Positions 22,575 through 35,864 are shown, numbered from the stretch's first letter. The stretch is DNA of 64,000 nt from Schistocephalus solidus (GCA_017591395.1 WEDG01003999.1:62001-126000), one strand, 5' to 3'. Notes: generated by a model not told the origin, from the sequence alone. Numbers and translations are program-made.

Positions 22575-23744
22575 TGGCCAAGCGACTCGCAGTTGTGTCA
22601 TGCAGCAGCGGAATATCCACAAAACACGTGGGTGGATTTCAAGCTGGTATCTGCGCTTCCAATATGGTGTATCGTTTAAACTCAAGATGTACACTTTCCA
22701 CTTCGGCTTAAGCCCGGGTTGTTCCACAAAGGAATGAGTTTCTGGATTGTTTTAATACTAAGAAGCAACGGTGCACTTTAAGAGTAAATGATCGCCTTAA
22801 CTGGGATTCTAGCAATGACATCGTCTGTTAGTCCGTTAAAGCATATACTTTGTCCAATTTGTTTTTCACCTGCGACCCTCTCCTATTTCTGAATCCTCAG
22901 CCGTCCTTTCCATGGAGGTATTCTCTTTCCGGTACCTTGCCGTTACTCTGACATCCCATCTTTCATTCTCTCGACATATTGAAACTTTTTTGAGAAAATT
23001 CCTAAACTTCTATTTACATTTTTATCACACCCCTCAAGCCCTTATCTGGTGATTTAAAGACGCATGTATTCTTCCCTTCATCCTTTATTGTTTTTGATTT
23101 GTGGATTTTAAAACGTATCCGCAGGATGCTCTCTTCTGCTATCGGTGTTTCTTATACTGTTTTAGTGGATTTGATAACAAAACAGCACTTCACAACAGTC
23201 AAGCAATTTGCTGAACGAATTCTTGATGATGTTGCCCATCCCTTTCCATGCTGAGCTGATTGCCGTGAAGTCTATCCGTCCGATGCCGTTCATCGGCATA
23301 TCAGCGCTCTGTTTTTGCCATTTCTAGCACGCTACCTTACGTGTGAAGAGACTGATATACAGAAGCTGAGATTGGAACTGTCTCCCCCACTAGATCTCCA
23401 TTTTTGACTTCTTGCATAATATGTTCTCTTAGTGAATGAAGTCATTTTCTGCTGAAAATTGTGAGTGATACTTCAAAATAAAGCGCATTCCTCTCTCTCT
23501 TACTTTAATGGAGGTCCATAGAATGGCTCTCAAAAGGAATATTTGGTCCCTTTATTGTCTTTTCTTCCAAAATCCACATCCCAGTCTAAGATGAGGAGAT
23601 CTGTGAGCTCAAAGTCGGGTTCATTGATCGATCGTCAAACTCCCTATTCTTTGAGCCAGCGATGGAAGAGCTAACGTGATTGCAGAATTGGATGTTAGTG
23701 ATTCAGCCGTGCCTTGAGCTTCCAGAGTAGAGGCCTTGCAAACA

Positions 23745-23795
<51 letters not shown>

Positions 23796-25150
23796 TGTTG
23801 TGCCAAAATCGTTCATCCTAGCAGTCTTTCGATTTACTTTAAGGGTGCGTGTCTAGGAATTGCTTTGCATGTTGAGAGAAGTACTACCTGACGAGTCAAT
23901 TATTATTTATTACATAGTTCCTCTGAATGGAGAGTGATTTGGTTGCCGTGGCCATGCTCTTCTGGTGTGGTCGGTTCGTTCAGTCTTCGTTTGATGTGCC
24001 CATGTGTGTCTGTATATGATTGACAGGAGGAATATTTTTCACAACTTTACCACCCCACCCAGTATATTCTTGGTCAGCTATCATGGCAGGCAGCTACGTA
24101 AGGTCTGGTTGGCAAGGCCTAGGACAGCCATGATGGGCACTGTTCTTGCAAACCCGTTGTATGTTAAGGTCTGCCGGAGTTAATACCATGTTCGGCGTTC
24201 CTATAAAAATGTGCAAATTGCTAAATTGTACGTTAAACCTATGCATACTACATACTGCTTTTAATTTTGAAAATTGTGAAGTTCAAATAAATCTGCTTTG
24301 ATTCACATTTGACCTATACGAAGTTCGTATAATCTGCACACGATAAAGTTCTATATGGATTTCTGTTAATGACCAGTGACAAAAGACTAATATTTACAGA
24401 CAGTTCTATGTTCTATATTGTCCGATCTATAAATTTCCACTCAATTCCAACCCAGAAAATTACACCCAGTGTTCATCTTTCCCATAATGACCCCACTTAA
24501 AATTTCATGTTTTCCTGGACTGCTCGGGGAATGCCGTTCAAATACTCCGAAATGGCTTTTCACGTATTTTTATATAAGTTCTTTTTTATCATTTTCAGCG
24601 TCGAATGTCTGGAAAGGCCGATGTCATGGCAGGTGATCCTATCCTTATGAAGGGGCCAGATCATTGAAGATTGTTCATTTGCTCCACGGTTGGAAGATTG
24701 CATCTTTTAATCTATGAGTGTATCCTATATCGACTGCAAGCATTTGAAGACCACCTATGAAGACCGGACTAATGAGATTTTCACAATTTTCAAAAAAATA
24801 TCTGCGGAATCCTGAAATGGTTTCTAACTAGAGGAGGGTATCTGACACACAAGCCTGGGCACTGTTCTACGACAATAGTTGCTCCTTTTTAATGGGCTAG
24901 GACTGTAGTGTGACATCGCTGAGCTACCAATTTTTTGAGGAACGTCGAGAGTCAACACATAAGGTAAATTGATTTTTTTCACATTCGTAACTGCAGCGTT
25001 TTTGGTATACACTTAGGTGACATACATCTTGCAAAATGAGAAGTCATGAGAGTTTACGAGAAATTTTCACTTTATGAAGTTGAAAAACACCACATCGATA
25101 AGCAATGCGCATGAGGAATTTAACGTTTATTGTGTCTGTTACGGATTATT
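22575..25150. other. No gene recognised
   Basis: No frame above about 80 codons with a motif, and no repeat matched apart from a TA microsatellite at 23746-23792. Confidence 0.45.
23746..23792. repeat. (TA)n microsatellite, 47 bp
   Basis: Uninterrupted alternation of T and A. Confidence 0.95.
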
Positions 25151-25219
25151 GTAGTGTAAAGGAATGTACCTTAGAAAAATAAATGATTCATCTCTGTGCC
25201 AGCTGCGCTTCGGTAACCT

Positions 25220-25405
25220 AATAAAGTTAAAAGATTATCTTTTTATTTTTAGTAGATTATTTTTAATAGATTTCAATAATTCGTTTGATCTAATTGTGAA
25301 AAACTCGGCCGCCTCAATGGGACTCAAACCCACTCCGGCCAGTGGAATACTCCAGTACAGCCAATGCTTTAACCAACTGAGCTACGAGTCACCACCGGGA
25401 GCCTT
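25220..25405 (-). mobile_element. tRNA-derived SINE (family 1)
   Basis: On the minus strand the head reads CGTAGCTCAGTTGGTTAAAG (RNA polymerase III A box) and, about 45 bases on, GGGTTTGAGTCCC (B box with one change from consensus). It is followed by CCGAGTTTTTCACAATTAG and an AT-rich tail. The same head and tail occur at 25.54-25.71 and 44.02-44.17 kb. The tail and multiple copies show it is a SINE and not a working tRNA gene. Confidence 0.8.
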
Positions 25406-25539
25406 GAGTTTAATCACACCTGGGTCAAGTTACCCACCCAGCCTACTGAAACGTATGGAATCTACCAATTCGGATACAGTAAGCTGACTGCCCAAGCAGT
25501 ATTTCCTAAGCAATCAATCTAGAATCCACCAGATGACAA

Positions 25540-25708
25540 CCACGCACATTTAATTAGTAGATGATTTTTACAGATTCGAATAATTCTTTTGACCCAATTG
25601 TGAAAAACTCGGCGTCCTCGTCGGGAATTGAACCCACGCTATCAAGGGGAAGACTTTAGTACCGCCAACGCTCTAGCCAACTGAGCTGCGACTTTTCTCA
25701 TTTGTGTA
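25540..25708 (-). mobile_element. tRNA-derived SINE (family 1)
   Basis: Minus strand: GCAGCTCAGTTGGCTAGAGC (A box), GGGTTCAATTCCC (B box) and the tail CCGAGTTTTTCACAATTGGG. It is the best preserved of the three copies. Confidence 0.85.
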
Positions 25709-26017
25709 TTAAGATGACCGGAAGTTAGCGTGGCTGCAGTGTGTCATAATTTTAAACATCTCGCCTGCGCGTTTCATATAACCATAGTCTGATTCCCATT
25801 GTAATTGTCAAACAGTAACTTCGATGGCTGGGAGCTCACATGTATGCTAGTTTCGTAGAGGCCACATTGACAAGGATTCGTTGCATTCTGACCATCAGCA
25901 TTGCAGTGGAAGGGGTATCCTGCCATTCTGAAACCTTCCAAGAAACAAATAGTACTGTATCATGAAATTTTCAAGCGCCACAGATATACTATGGTGAGGA
26001 TGGGCCCTTTAGGTATC

Positions 26018-26018
<1 letters not shown>

Positions 26019-26070
<52 letters not shown>
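26019..26070. repeat. (CT)n microsatellite
   Basis: About 52 bp of uninterrupted CT. Confidence 0.95.
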
Positions 26071-26072
<2 letters not shown>

Positions 26073-26074
26073 CC

Positions 26075-27175
26075 CTTGCCATGGACCAGGTGACTCTCAG
26101 TAAATAAGTGATGGACTTCGAGACCGGGAATGACGTGGAGTGAAGGCCGATGTCAGGGCGTGTCACCACACCCTCCTCCAATGCACTTTAGTAGTTATGA
26201 TCACACGTGGACTCTGCGCAGTCGCGCTAACGCACGCCGTGAGCCGATCTGACCTCTGTCTTTTTGTTCAGTTCATCTGCAGTGCAGTCCACTTGGGGGA
26301 GTCAGGGCAAATGGAGATTGCCAGAAGTAAGCCAAAAGTTAAACCTTTAGAACATGGCGGAGGAAGTTGAAATATGGTTTTTCGTCAGCGGAGTGACCAC
26401 GGCCAGTTAGTGTTTCGCACTTGACGCGGAAGGACCTTTATCTCCTGGCTCGAAAAACTACTCGGACATTAACTAGATGGTCTTGGATATCAGCTAGATG
26501 TGCATTCACCCAATAAACTTGTATTTTTCCCCCATCCGCCGTAATTGACAGGGATATTCTGTATCAAATTGAGCTCTAGGTTTGGATGCTGAGTGCAAAT
26601 CCGTGCTGGAACGTGTTAAAGGGGATGCTGAGGTGTGCTAAATTGATGTTTACTGCCTCTAGCTAGTTTTTTTTTATGTGTTCTTATTTATTTTGAGGTT
26701 GGAACTCAGAACCTTTTGAAATGCGTAAATGATCAACTTTTCAAAATACTTTTATAAGTCAGTATGCTGAAACTAAAATAACAAAATTTTGTAATGTAAT
26801 GTAAATGTAATGTAGCATTTGGGTGAGAAAAAGTGATCTATCTGTCGAAATAAATTTAAAAAATAACATAAACGTTTCGTTATGACGTACGGAGTACACT
26901 TGGGAATAAAAATGCGAGTACCTGTATGGTAATCTCACTCATCGAATGTCACTCGTTACTAAGGTGAAAGTAAACACGACTCGGCACATTGAAACGGTTG
27001 ACTTTAAGCAAAATTTCATCGTTTTTCGTCCCTTGTATTGCATTTCTTGCTTCGGTTGAAGATAATCTGCAAAAATCACCACCTGCCTCTCGCATCTTAA
27101 TAGACTTCTGGGAATCCATAGCGAAATGGCTATTTCATTCGTTGGTGAAAGTTCGCTGATCACTAGCGGAATTCA
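26075..27175. other. No gene recognised
   Basis: Short frames only. No matched repeat. Confidence 0.4.
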
Positions 27176-27179
27176 CTCG

Positions 27180-27913
27180 TCTTACACCAGACCACGACGT
27201 CGGCTCAGTGTATGTGTTGTGTGTGTCGAGTGGCTGACCAGTGGACTGGGAGTCAGACGGCGATGGCTCCTCCATATCCCCTGATTTAGTGAATCCTGTT
27301 GTGTGCGTTATGGGGGCCAGATCATGCTGTGGTGCGCGAAGACAAGTACGCCAAGCCGTAAGCCAATGCGCCCACTCCCACATCAGACAACTGACTGGCT
27401 CGGATGGTGGTCTGATTGTGGTGGTGGGGGAGAGAGTGAGGTCAACAACTCAGCGCATTTTCCTCACTATAAACAATCTGATGCGCTTGAAACTATAACG
27501 GTGCGCTAAAGGCCATGGCTTGGAAGGTTGCCAACTGACGGGATAACTCGGACCGCGTGGTCAGTTCAATGTGTGTTTTGTGTGAAGTGGCTGACTGGCG
27601 GACTGAGAGTCAGGTTGCAATGGCTCCTTCTTAATGTGGCCTTTATGGCCCTCCCTCTCCGTGGGATCCGAGTCAGGTGTGATGGTACACCCAGGAGCGG
27701 CTCCGGCAGCGCCAGCCACCTGCGCCCTCTCCCATCTCCCGTCTTCGTGACCCTGTCATGACAACGGGCTCAGGTGGGGGAGGAGGAGAGAGTGCGGTAG
27801 CTGCAGCGCAAGGCTACTATCACTTAAAACTAATTCGCGCGCAAGTCACCGTCCCTGCATCACCTGGTGTGGAGCATACGGTGGACCTCGTCGAAATCGA
27901 CGGTCGAACTGTC
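27180..27913 (+). repeat. LINE 3' UTR, two paralogous monomers head to tail
   Basis: Monomer 1 (27180 to about 27515) carries GTGGCTGACCAGTGGACTGG, CTGACTGGCTCGGATGG and GGTGGGGGAGAGAGTGAGG. Monomer 2 (about 27516-27913) carries the corresponding GTGGCTGACTGGCGGACTGA, the GGGCTCAGGTGGGGG tract and the AACTGTC end. The two are clearly related but well diverged, so this is an ancient dimer. Monomer 1 also follows zinc-finger coding sequence at 52.4-52.8 kb (minus), so the dimer is probably the full LINE 3' UTR. Confidence 0.8.
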
Positions 27914-28110
27914 ATACTTCTGATCAACAAGTCGCGGATTCGGGCTTTGAGGTTTGCACCACCCGGAGTTGGGTACGACTGGTTGATGAAGGCTAATGAG
28001 CCAGAAATGGTGATCAAACTTCTTCTAATGTTACGGGCAAGGTTAATTAGCCTCTAATACTACCAGCTGATGTGCAGTTGCTGATGGGGCTCGAGAGTGA
28101 GCCCCAAGGC
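27914..28110 (+). mobile_element. SINE family 2, 5'-truncated
   Basis: ACTTCTGATCAACAAGTCGC, then GGGTACGACTGGTTGATGA and AGCCAGAAATGGTGATC match the minus-strand SINE at 51.78-51.98 kb starting inside its tRNA-like head. It joins exactly at the 3' end of the LINE UTR. Confidence 0.65.
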
Positions 28111-28114
28111 AGGA

Positions 28115-29550
28115 TGGGACAAGTAAGTTCCATTAGCGAGCAGTGAACGAACATCAATAAATGAACTAGTCATTCAGACCACCCATACCATGCGCGCCTT
28201 GTTTATTCCTTTGCGCTTAAACCCGACGCTTACGGCTCTTTTAGAATGTCTTATTTTGTGTAGCAAAACTGAGTTCTGTTATACTATGCATACGCAAAAA
28301 AATTCTCACTCATGCTTCCCGCTAACGGACACACACACATTAACTATGAAAAAAAATGGATCGGCACAATGCTAGGCAGGACTTGAAAGCCACCGTCTAC
28401 TTTGGCCACAAGTAAATGCGGCAATATTTGAGGACTCACGCAGCCTACCCTTCCCCTCCTCTGCTCACCCAAACAGGACATGAACCAATCATGGACCCTT
28501 TCTGTTGATTGGCACAGCAAGTAAAATTCCGGGTGGGGCGGCTACATGTTAGATAATCTACGCTCGAATGGGCATCTCGTGTGGAAGCCCAATAGCCGGA
28601 CCCACTGAAAACATTACAAGCAACGCCAATCATCTTACGGGAACCGTGGTAAACAGGGAAGCAGGAAAACACGGAAAAAGCAAACGGATAAAACAGGTGT
28701 CATTACAACCCACTATAAACGAGCTAGGTAGAACCCATGGAACTTACGGGAAAAACGGAAAAGCTATCCCAGGGGCGAAGGGCAAGCGAATTGGACTCTC
28801 GGATCGGTTTATGGGAAAGCAAATCTGAACCAGCAGCAAACAGAACCGATGGCAATACAGGAGTTTGAAGGCCGAATGTTTAAAGCCATTAAAAGGAAAT
28901 AAGGGATAAGTAATCCGAAGCCGATTTCCTCAGTAGGCCCGGTCACTTCGAATATTTCTAGCAACATAAAATCAATTTCTGGTAGTTCTTAATCCCGCGG
29001 AAGGTGGTTGATAGTAACACCTCAGATTTTGACCCCGTGGTTTTTATATCTGTAAAAATTGACTTTTTAAGTTGGCTGACAACTCCTGTTGAAATGTCCT
29101 TGTGAGCGGATGGAAAAACTGGTGAATAATTATCAAATTTCTCCTTTGCATAGATATCCTAGAAAGTTTGCATTAAGTCTTACGATTATCCAAGAGTAAA
29201 TTCAATCTAAGTTACTCAGTCGTGCTAGTAGAAAAAAAGAGTAGCACTTAACGCAGACAGTATGGAACGTAAGATAGTGGTGGTCAGAAATCGTTGTATT
29301 AGCACTTTGGCAAATTAATTAGCAGGCTGTTTTGAATGATTGTCTAAGCAACAGGTGAGGCATTAGTGTTGAGTAAAGCACGCACTTGTCCGGATCACTG
29401 CCCTGCTGGACATCCGAAAGGTCGAAAAGTGACACACTTAGACGAATTAGACACAATTATGAAATCGGGGCCACTGAAGAGGAGGGTGAACGTAGCAGAT
29501 GTGTGTGGGCGGGAGAGGTATTCGAAAGTAGCTAACACTTGCCACGTCGG
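28115..29550. other. No gene recognised
   Basis: Frames at 28568-28828 and 29366-29653 are short and lack motifs. I see no clear polyadenylation signal for the minus-strand gene just upstream, apart from an AATAAA that overlaps its last codons. Confidence 0.4.
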
Positions 29551-29558
29551 GTCATCCG

Positions 29559-31184
29559 TTAGGTTGAAACGAGATGGCGCGGGGCCAGTTTTATTTTCTG
29601 GGCTCTGTAGGTGTCGTCATCAGAGCTGGTGCTGCTGGCATACTGCATGCTAGCTCGTCCAGTTGTCTTGCGTGCGTGCCGATGTCTTCTGGAAGATGAG
29701 GATGAGGAAGAGGAAGTGGACGATTCGGATGAGGAGGACGCATCGCCTGCATGGCTAGACTGGCAATCCCATCGGCCATAATCCTCTGGAACCAAATGGT
29801 GTGCGGCAAACATGAAAACACTACCCTGATCAGAAATCCGACTTCCAAAATTACCCACAGTCTCTACAATCTTCACATCCACGGACCAGTCCTCATCGTA
29901 CAGGTCTCGCAGCAACTCCCGTTTGAGCTCCTCCAGGTTACGAACTTGTGGCATACAAGGCTCTCTTGGCGTTCCCTTGTAGTTATACCACATTTCCTCT
30001 GTAACCGGAGCGTCCATTCGCCTCCGGGTCTCCAGAGCTTGTCGCGGCAAAATCCTCGGTGAGTTTACAGAGTGCGATTTCTCCTTACGTTCTGCCTTTT
30101 TGACCCCTTCAACGGCCGTCGTGGGCGTCATTATTTTTAGGGGCGGCTGCTGTTCAACATAGTCGTCCATTTGAGTGAATGGCACAGGACTCTGGACCAG
30201 TGGTTGAAAACCTTCCTTTAGTTGAGGTGTGCTGGGTGATTCGAGTTGTGCGGGACTCTGGTTTGACAGCGGAACCCTAGCCTTCTGTTCTGCCACCAGT
30301 ACTGGAGAGACTACCGAGGATTTTCGGGCCTTTTCTTCACGGAGCGGCATGGCAGCGGCCGGAACGGGTGTGATAGCCAACGCTTCCCTGTCAGGGTTCT
30401 GGCTGTCAGACATTGGTGCCTCCGAGATGGCAAAGAGCCCTTCATTTGACATGGCCTTCTTCTTTGGCTTGTCAGTCCCTTCCTTTTCCTTCTCCGCTCC
30501 CTCCAGTCTGCTGTCCTCCTTTGAGGACACTGGGCTTGCAAAGAGTGCTGGTTCGCTGCGGGCTGTCTGTCGAACTTCATCCTCACTGTTTTGCTCGCTG
30601 GAAGTGGTTGATGCAGCATCCTCCTCCTCCTCTACGGCCGCCTTCTCCTGCATCTCCAGATTCAGAGCTGAGGAGTCCTTATAGGCGGCTGCCACTAAAG
30701 AATTCTCTGCTTGGCTGGGTGTGGGAGGTGTCTCTTGAGATGTTGGAGGTGCTCCTTGGTTGAGTCGCTTCCTGCCCTCCTGAATGACATTACACACCTG
30801 ATTCGCCTGTTTGTCATCGTGCATCTTCAGCAGAAGGTAGGCCCTTCGACCTTCCGGCTTCTCTGGCACCACTAAAATTACCAACCGTGGATCTCTGGCG
30901 AAAATGAAGAAACGGAGGATATCGGTGCAGGCAAAGGAGAGCTCGCGAGGGGCAGAACCCACAACGGCCGAGCGTTTGATGATGAGGTGCGTGTCCGTGC
31001 CGATGACCTTGCAGTCGTAGGACTTACCGATGTTCTTCTTGTGCCTATTCTCTAGAACCTCGCGAGCACCCTGAATAGTGATCTCCTCCTCCATGGGGAT
31101 GGGAACTTTCCCCTCAACGTTGCCTTTTCCACGGAATTCCTTGGGCTTGGATTTCTTCCCGGCCTTTTTGTGATCGTGCGGCAT
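29559..31184 (-). CDS. PTB/PH-like domain protein, 541 aa (likely host gene)
   Basis: The start chosen is the ATG at 31184 (context GAAACATG, A at -3). The open frame extends further upstream but without another ATG. Residues about 1-30 are Lys-rich. Residues about 32-143 resemble a PTB/PH-like fold: alternating strands (KSYDCKVIG, THLIIKRSAV, RLVILVVPEK, RAYLLLKMHD) and a C-terminal helix (QANQVCNVIQEGRKRL). Residues 150-390 are low-complexity and rich in Ser, Pro, Glu and Ala, probably disordered. A second ordered block lies at about 394-472 (EEMWYNYKGTPREPCMP; NLEELKRELLRDLYDEDW). Residues 482-498 are a Ser-rich run followed by a basic stretch. I recall similar PH-like proteins in flukes and tapeworms, but the function is unknown; adaptor or phosphoinositide binding is only inference. 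It is the only long frame here with balanced codon use and no relic features. Confidence 0.8.
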   Translation of the reverse strand: MPHDHKKAGKKSKPKEFRGKGNVEGKVPIPMEEEITIQGAREVLENRHKKNIGKSYDCKVIGTDTHLIIKRSAVVGSAPRELSFACTDILRFFIFARDPRLVILVVPEKPEGRRAYLLLKMHDDKQANQVCNVIQEGRKRLNQGAPPTSQETPPTPSQAENSLVAAAYKDSSALNLEMQEKAAVEEEEDAASTTSSEQNSEDEVRQTARSEPALFASPVSSKEDSRLEGAEKEKEGTDKPKKKAMSNEGLFAISEAPMSDSQNPDREALAITPVPAAAMPLREEKARKSSVVSPVLVAEQKARVPLSNQSPAQLESPSTPQLKEGFQPLVQSPVPFTQMDDYVEQQPPLKIMTPTTAVEGVKKAERKEKSHSVNSPRILPRQALETRRRMDAPVTEEMWYNYKGTPREPCMPQVRNLEELKRELLRDLYDEDWSVDVKIVETVGNFGSRISDQGSVFMFAAHHLVPEDYGRWDCQSSHAGDASSSSESSTSSSSSSSSRRHRHARKTTGRASMQYASSTSSDDDTYRAQKIKLAPRHLVST

Positions 31185-31200
31185 GTTTCTGCCTAAGGAA
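31185..31200 (-). promoter_or_regulatory. Possible splice (or spliced-leader) acceptor before the ATG
   Basis: Minus strand reads a pyrimidine-leaning stretch ending TTCCTTAG, then GCAGAAAC and the ATG. An AG acceptor 8 bases before the start would suit cis-splicing of a 5' UTR intron or flatworm spliced-leader trans-splicing. Not provable from sequence alone. Confidence 0.3.
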
Positions 31201-31459
31201 GGACTTTGGGTAGTGGCTGAGTTACAAGCTAGGCTGCAGCAGCTCGTGGGCTGGCTACTTGTGTGACAAAAGGCCGCTGGTCTAAATGTAGACGCCAACT
31301 GACGAGAGATTGCGTCGGTGTGCACCGTGAGGTTGTCGGCTCCCGACCCTACTGGGTTAGCAAACTCTCTGCGAATCACACTTCTCTCGCCTCACAGAGG
31401 ACGCACGCCTGCCTGCCATCAGTTACGGCTGTAAACCTAGCCGCTGGGATTGGTTAGGC

Positions 31460-32060
31460 AGGTGCTCGAGCACACTGATCTTAGCCTGTGCCTCACCATA
31501 GCAACCACCTCGAGGTTACGTGCTTGCGCACCTGTGCGTCGGTTGTTGATCACACTCTCCAAATCAGCACTATGCAACAAGGACAACTGACTACAAAACG
31601 GCCTTCAAGTGATCACATAAAGTTTCCAAGTTCCAGATCTCGCATGAAAAGTAACCTAACGTTGAAAATGAAAGAAAAGTAGCCGTTATCAGGATCCAGA
31701 GTCTCCTTAAGTTTAGTTCAGCTGCCGCATGCTGGTTGTTATTTCAATGGTGGTAGTAATATTAGTAGGTTTAAATCTTGTAATCACCTGGGCTACGATA
31801 CAGTTAACACCGGAGGTGGCCCAATTTTATGCAAACACCTAAACCATTTCCTCAGTATGAATTAGTCCCTTGGTTGGGCTGCAACTCTGATAAGCAAAAA
31901 AGCTGTTCCGTGTTGACTCGTAGGAGGTTTCCAATTGTATAATTTACACCTTAAGCCATGAGTGATGCAAATATTTTGGAGTAAAACACTTAGGGTAGCG
32001 AAATCTCATTTAGAAAACAGAGCTAACTTTGCCAACACCTGAGGATTAACCGCCTAGGGG
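31460..32060. other. No gene recognised upstream of the host gene
   Basis: Contains an inverted CCAAT-like motif (ATTGG at about 31448, just before this stretch) that could belong to the minus-strand promoter. Otherwise featureless. Confidence 0.3.
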
Positions 32061-32074
32061 CTACAACTTAAATA

Positions 32075-33025
<951 letters not shown>

Positions 33026-33029
33026 ATTA

Positions 33030-34580
33030 TTATTTTTTGTAAACTAGTATTACTGGCAAATTGTAGGTTGTTTTTTCCACACTGCAAACGCATATTTAAT
33101 TTAAAGACCTAAAGACCGGTGTTGTGAGTATTTCTGCTGCTACAGTATGCAATTGTTTGAGATCTGACATCTGATAGTTTTTACGTTGTTTCTGGAATAA
33201 AATGTCAGGTACTTTGAAAATTTTGTGCATTATTATGAGAATAGCTTGCAATTTTGCTTCCAAGACGTGACTTTATAAGGTCGGATTCGCATCAAGAATA
33301 AAGTCAGCATCATTGATGGCAATGTGCTCCCAACGAAATTACTAACTGATGGCGTTGGCACATAGCTGCATCACCCAACTGCAAAGAATTCATCTCCTCA
33401 CTAAGACCCAGCTCTCTCGTAACATGGCGCACTACAATGTTTCGATGTGAAGTTTAAAATTACCTTGCAAAGATTGCGTTTTCATGCGGAATTGAGGTGC
33501 TGCCTTAGGGTAGGTTCTTCCGATAGGAGCAGGAATTCAGAGGAGCCCGTCTCTCAGTCAGTGGTCGAGAGCTGTTCACAAGGCGCAATTTGTCAGGTGA
33601 CATTTGAAGTCAACGTTTTCGAGCAATCAGCCTAAACAAGCAAACCCCACGAGCATGCATAAAACTCAACGGCTTCAGTAAAGTTCATTATCGTCTAAAA
33701 CTTGAACATACTCTTCCCCTGACCAGATTATTTGAAGAAATCGAGATTTTCTAACAAATAAGTAGAAAAAGGAATATTTTTTTCTGTTTTCTATAGAATA
33801 TAGATGAATTTAGAAGGACGCCAATCATCAAACGAAAAAATGTGCATGAATTCAGTAGTCATTCTTTATCTATCTATCTTTTATCAGGAGGCCGATAAGA
33901 CGTTTTTTCAAAAACCAGAATCCTGATGTGTCTGAAATATCTTGGGATTCTGCTCAACTAAAGCAGTGCTTTGTAATTTAAAACGCATTTTTAAATTTTG
34001 CTCGATATTACATGAGATCAGACACTGACTGTACATACATAAAATCCAGAACCGAACACAAAATTTCCTTAGCCAAAACAGTGGTCATTTATTAATCTCT
34101 GACTGAATTTTGATGCGACAATGACTTTTATGATGGCTTGCCTGTGGGTCTGAATTGTTTAACCTGACTTAAAATCAATTAATTCCGCTGGATTAAGCTA
34201 CAATCCCGTGGTCGGTTGGCTATTGTCTATGCAGAAGGAAATTTTCTCATGAAACATTTACCAGATGAGAACCTGGATACCCCGCGTATATTCTGCTTCC
34301 CTCAGACAGCAACGTACACATCAACTTGGATATTTTTGTTTTAATTAGTACAAGAGGCAGGCATGGTCGTTTCGCTGTTAGACGACCAATGTCCCTACTG
34401 TGTCTTTCAAATGCTTCCACATTAACTTTTGAGCTAACCCCAAAAGCCTGGAGTCGACGATAGGCCAAGGATTATGAGCATTTATATTTTTTTTGATTGG
34501 TGGCTAGGAGCCCACCGATCGGTGATGGGACTCAAGCATCCCCCTCTGCCTTGCGGCTTACTCTCGATCCCCGCCAGCAG
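33030..34580. other. No gene recognised
   Basis: Around 33890-34030 there is weak similarity (CTGAAATATCTTGGGATT) to 9059-9078, at the edge of the long-inverted-repeat family. Nothing else is matched. Confidence 0.4.
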
Positions 34581-34584
34581 CCAC

Positions 34585-34800
34585 TAGCTAGTATTCTGGG
34601 CAGTAGAACACTACTGACTCAATGGTTAGAGAGTTGGACTTCAAATCAAAAGGTCGCGGGTTCGAAATTCGGGTGGCGAAATACCTGACGTTTGGTAAGG
34701 CTGGCAGATGACGGCTAGTTAGCCAGAAATCGCTATTCCTGTCTCCCTGGTCTTTGTCCTTAATTGCATAATTCCCTTGATATCTGGTCTATTTGGAGTG
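34585..34800 (+). mobile_element. SINE family 2, tRNA-derived
   Basis: TGACTCAATGGTTAGAGAG (A-box region), GGACTTCAAATCAAAAGG, then GCGGGTTCGAAATTCGG (B box with an extra A) and a tail with GATGACGGCTAGTTAGCCAG, matching the tail at 27.99 kb and the minus-strand copy at 51.8 kb. Confidence 0.7.
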
Positions 34801-34804
34801 GGCA

Positions 34805-35685
34805 AACTACCGGAAATAGGAACTTATTCAATCTGCAAATTATTTTTTCAAGATGGATGCAATCTGTTAACGGATGACTGAACCCCATCGGCCCAAATTT
34901 TGCCCCCTTATATATGCAAAGTTAAGGTGAGCAAATAAATCGACCTACCCATTTTCCATACTGCCATCCTGAGGCTGTTTTTACCTCGAGCAGCTGTTTG
35001 CACTGGCAAGCTTTCCAAAGGTTTTGCGAAATAATTAAGATATATTTAGTACCAAGCGCAGGCCCGGAAACCATCGAAAGAATGCTTGCATAAACATCTA
35101 TAAGCCAGACTCCTCCGTGGTATTGTTTGCTTGCTCCATCAAGTACTACTCAAGTTTGCGTAGGGTGACATCTTTTGCTTAAACGTCTAGTTCGCCCATT
35201 ATTTTTCATCCAATAACGCTGCCTTAAAATCAACGGCTTGAAACTATTAGATACCCTTGCTTTGAAAACTTTATTTACTCACCGAAAGTATGAGTAACAG
35301 TCAGTGGATTTTCGTTTCCCTTGATGAACTCTTTAATGATCCGAATTCCTCAAGCCATAATTCAGCCAATAAATGGAAAATATGTGTTTACTGACCGAAC
35401 CAAATGAAGCGGAAACGATTTTACGCTCCACAAACAGGTTTAAGGAGTAATCTTTATCAAAACCGACGTCTTCTTGGCATTTTGCTGCGTCTATTTTTTA
35501 TTAAGTGCAGTGTAATTCGTATATATGCGGTTTCCGCGATTACGTAATTTGGCAAACACACTTTCAGTTTTATAAAGGAAGAGATAGCAGATAGAGATAG
35601 GAAGGCATAGCAGATTTTATACATTATCCGTTAGACCATCGAGAACGAAGATGCTCACCGCGTTTCTCAGAGCTTGGTGGGCACC
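34805..35685. other. No gene recognised
   Basis: Short frames only and no matched repeat. Confidence 0.4.
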
Positions 35686-35689
35686 GGAC

Positions 35690-35860
35690 GATGACTTGTG
35701 TGTTAATCAATTTATTGTACTAGCAGACTTTCGCAGCATCTATCGCACTGTCAACTCCCTCACACAACTAAGCCCCGGTGTCCAACCAGCCTCGGTATGA
35801 TCGGAGACGGGATCGATCACAGTGGCTGGCAGACCCGCCTACACGTGTGATTTGGCTCGT
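35690..35860 (-). repeat. Degenerate LINE monomer tail
   Basis: GACGATGACTTGTGTGTTAA, then ACTAGCAGACTTTCGCAGCA and CTATCGCACTGTCAACTCC match the reverse complement of the monomer tail with many changes. Confidence 0.6.
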
Positions 35861-35864
35861 ATAT

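Noticed and set aside
25290..25400. Possible functional tRNA gene
   Set aside because: The A and B boxes are good, but the anticodon arm and acceptor stem do not fold, and a constant SINE tail follows in three copies.
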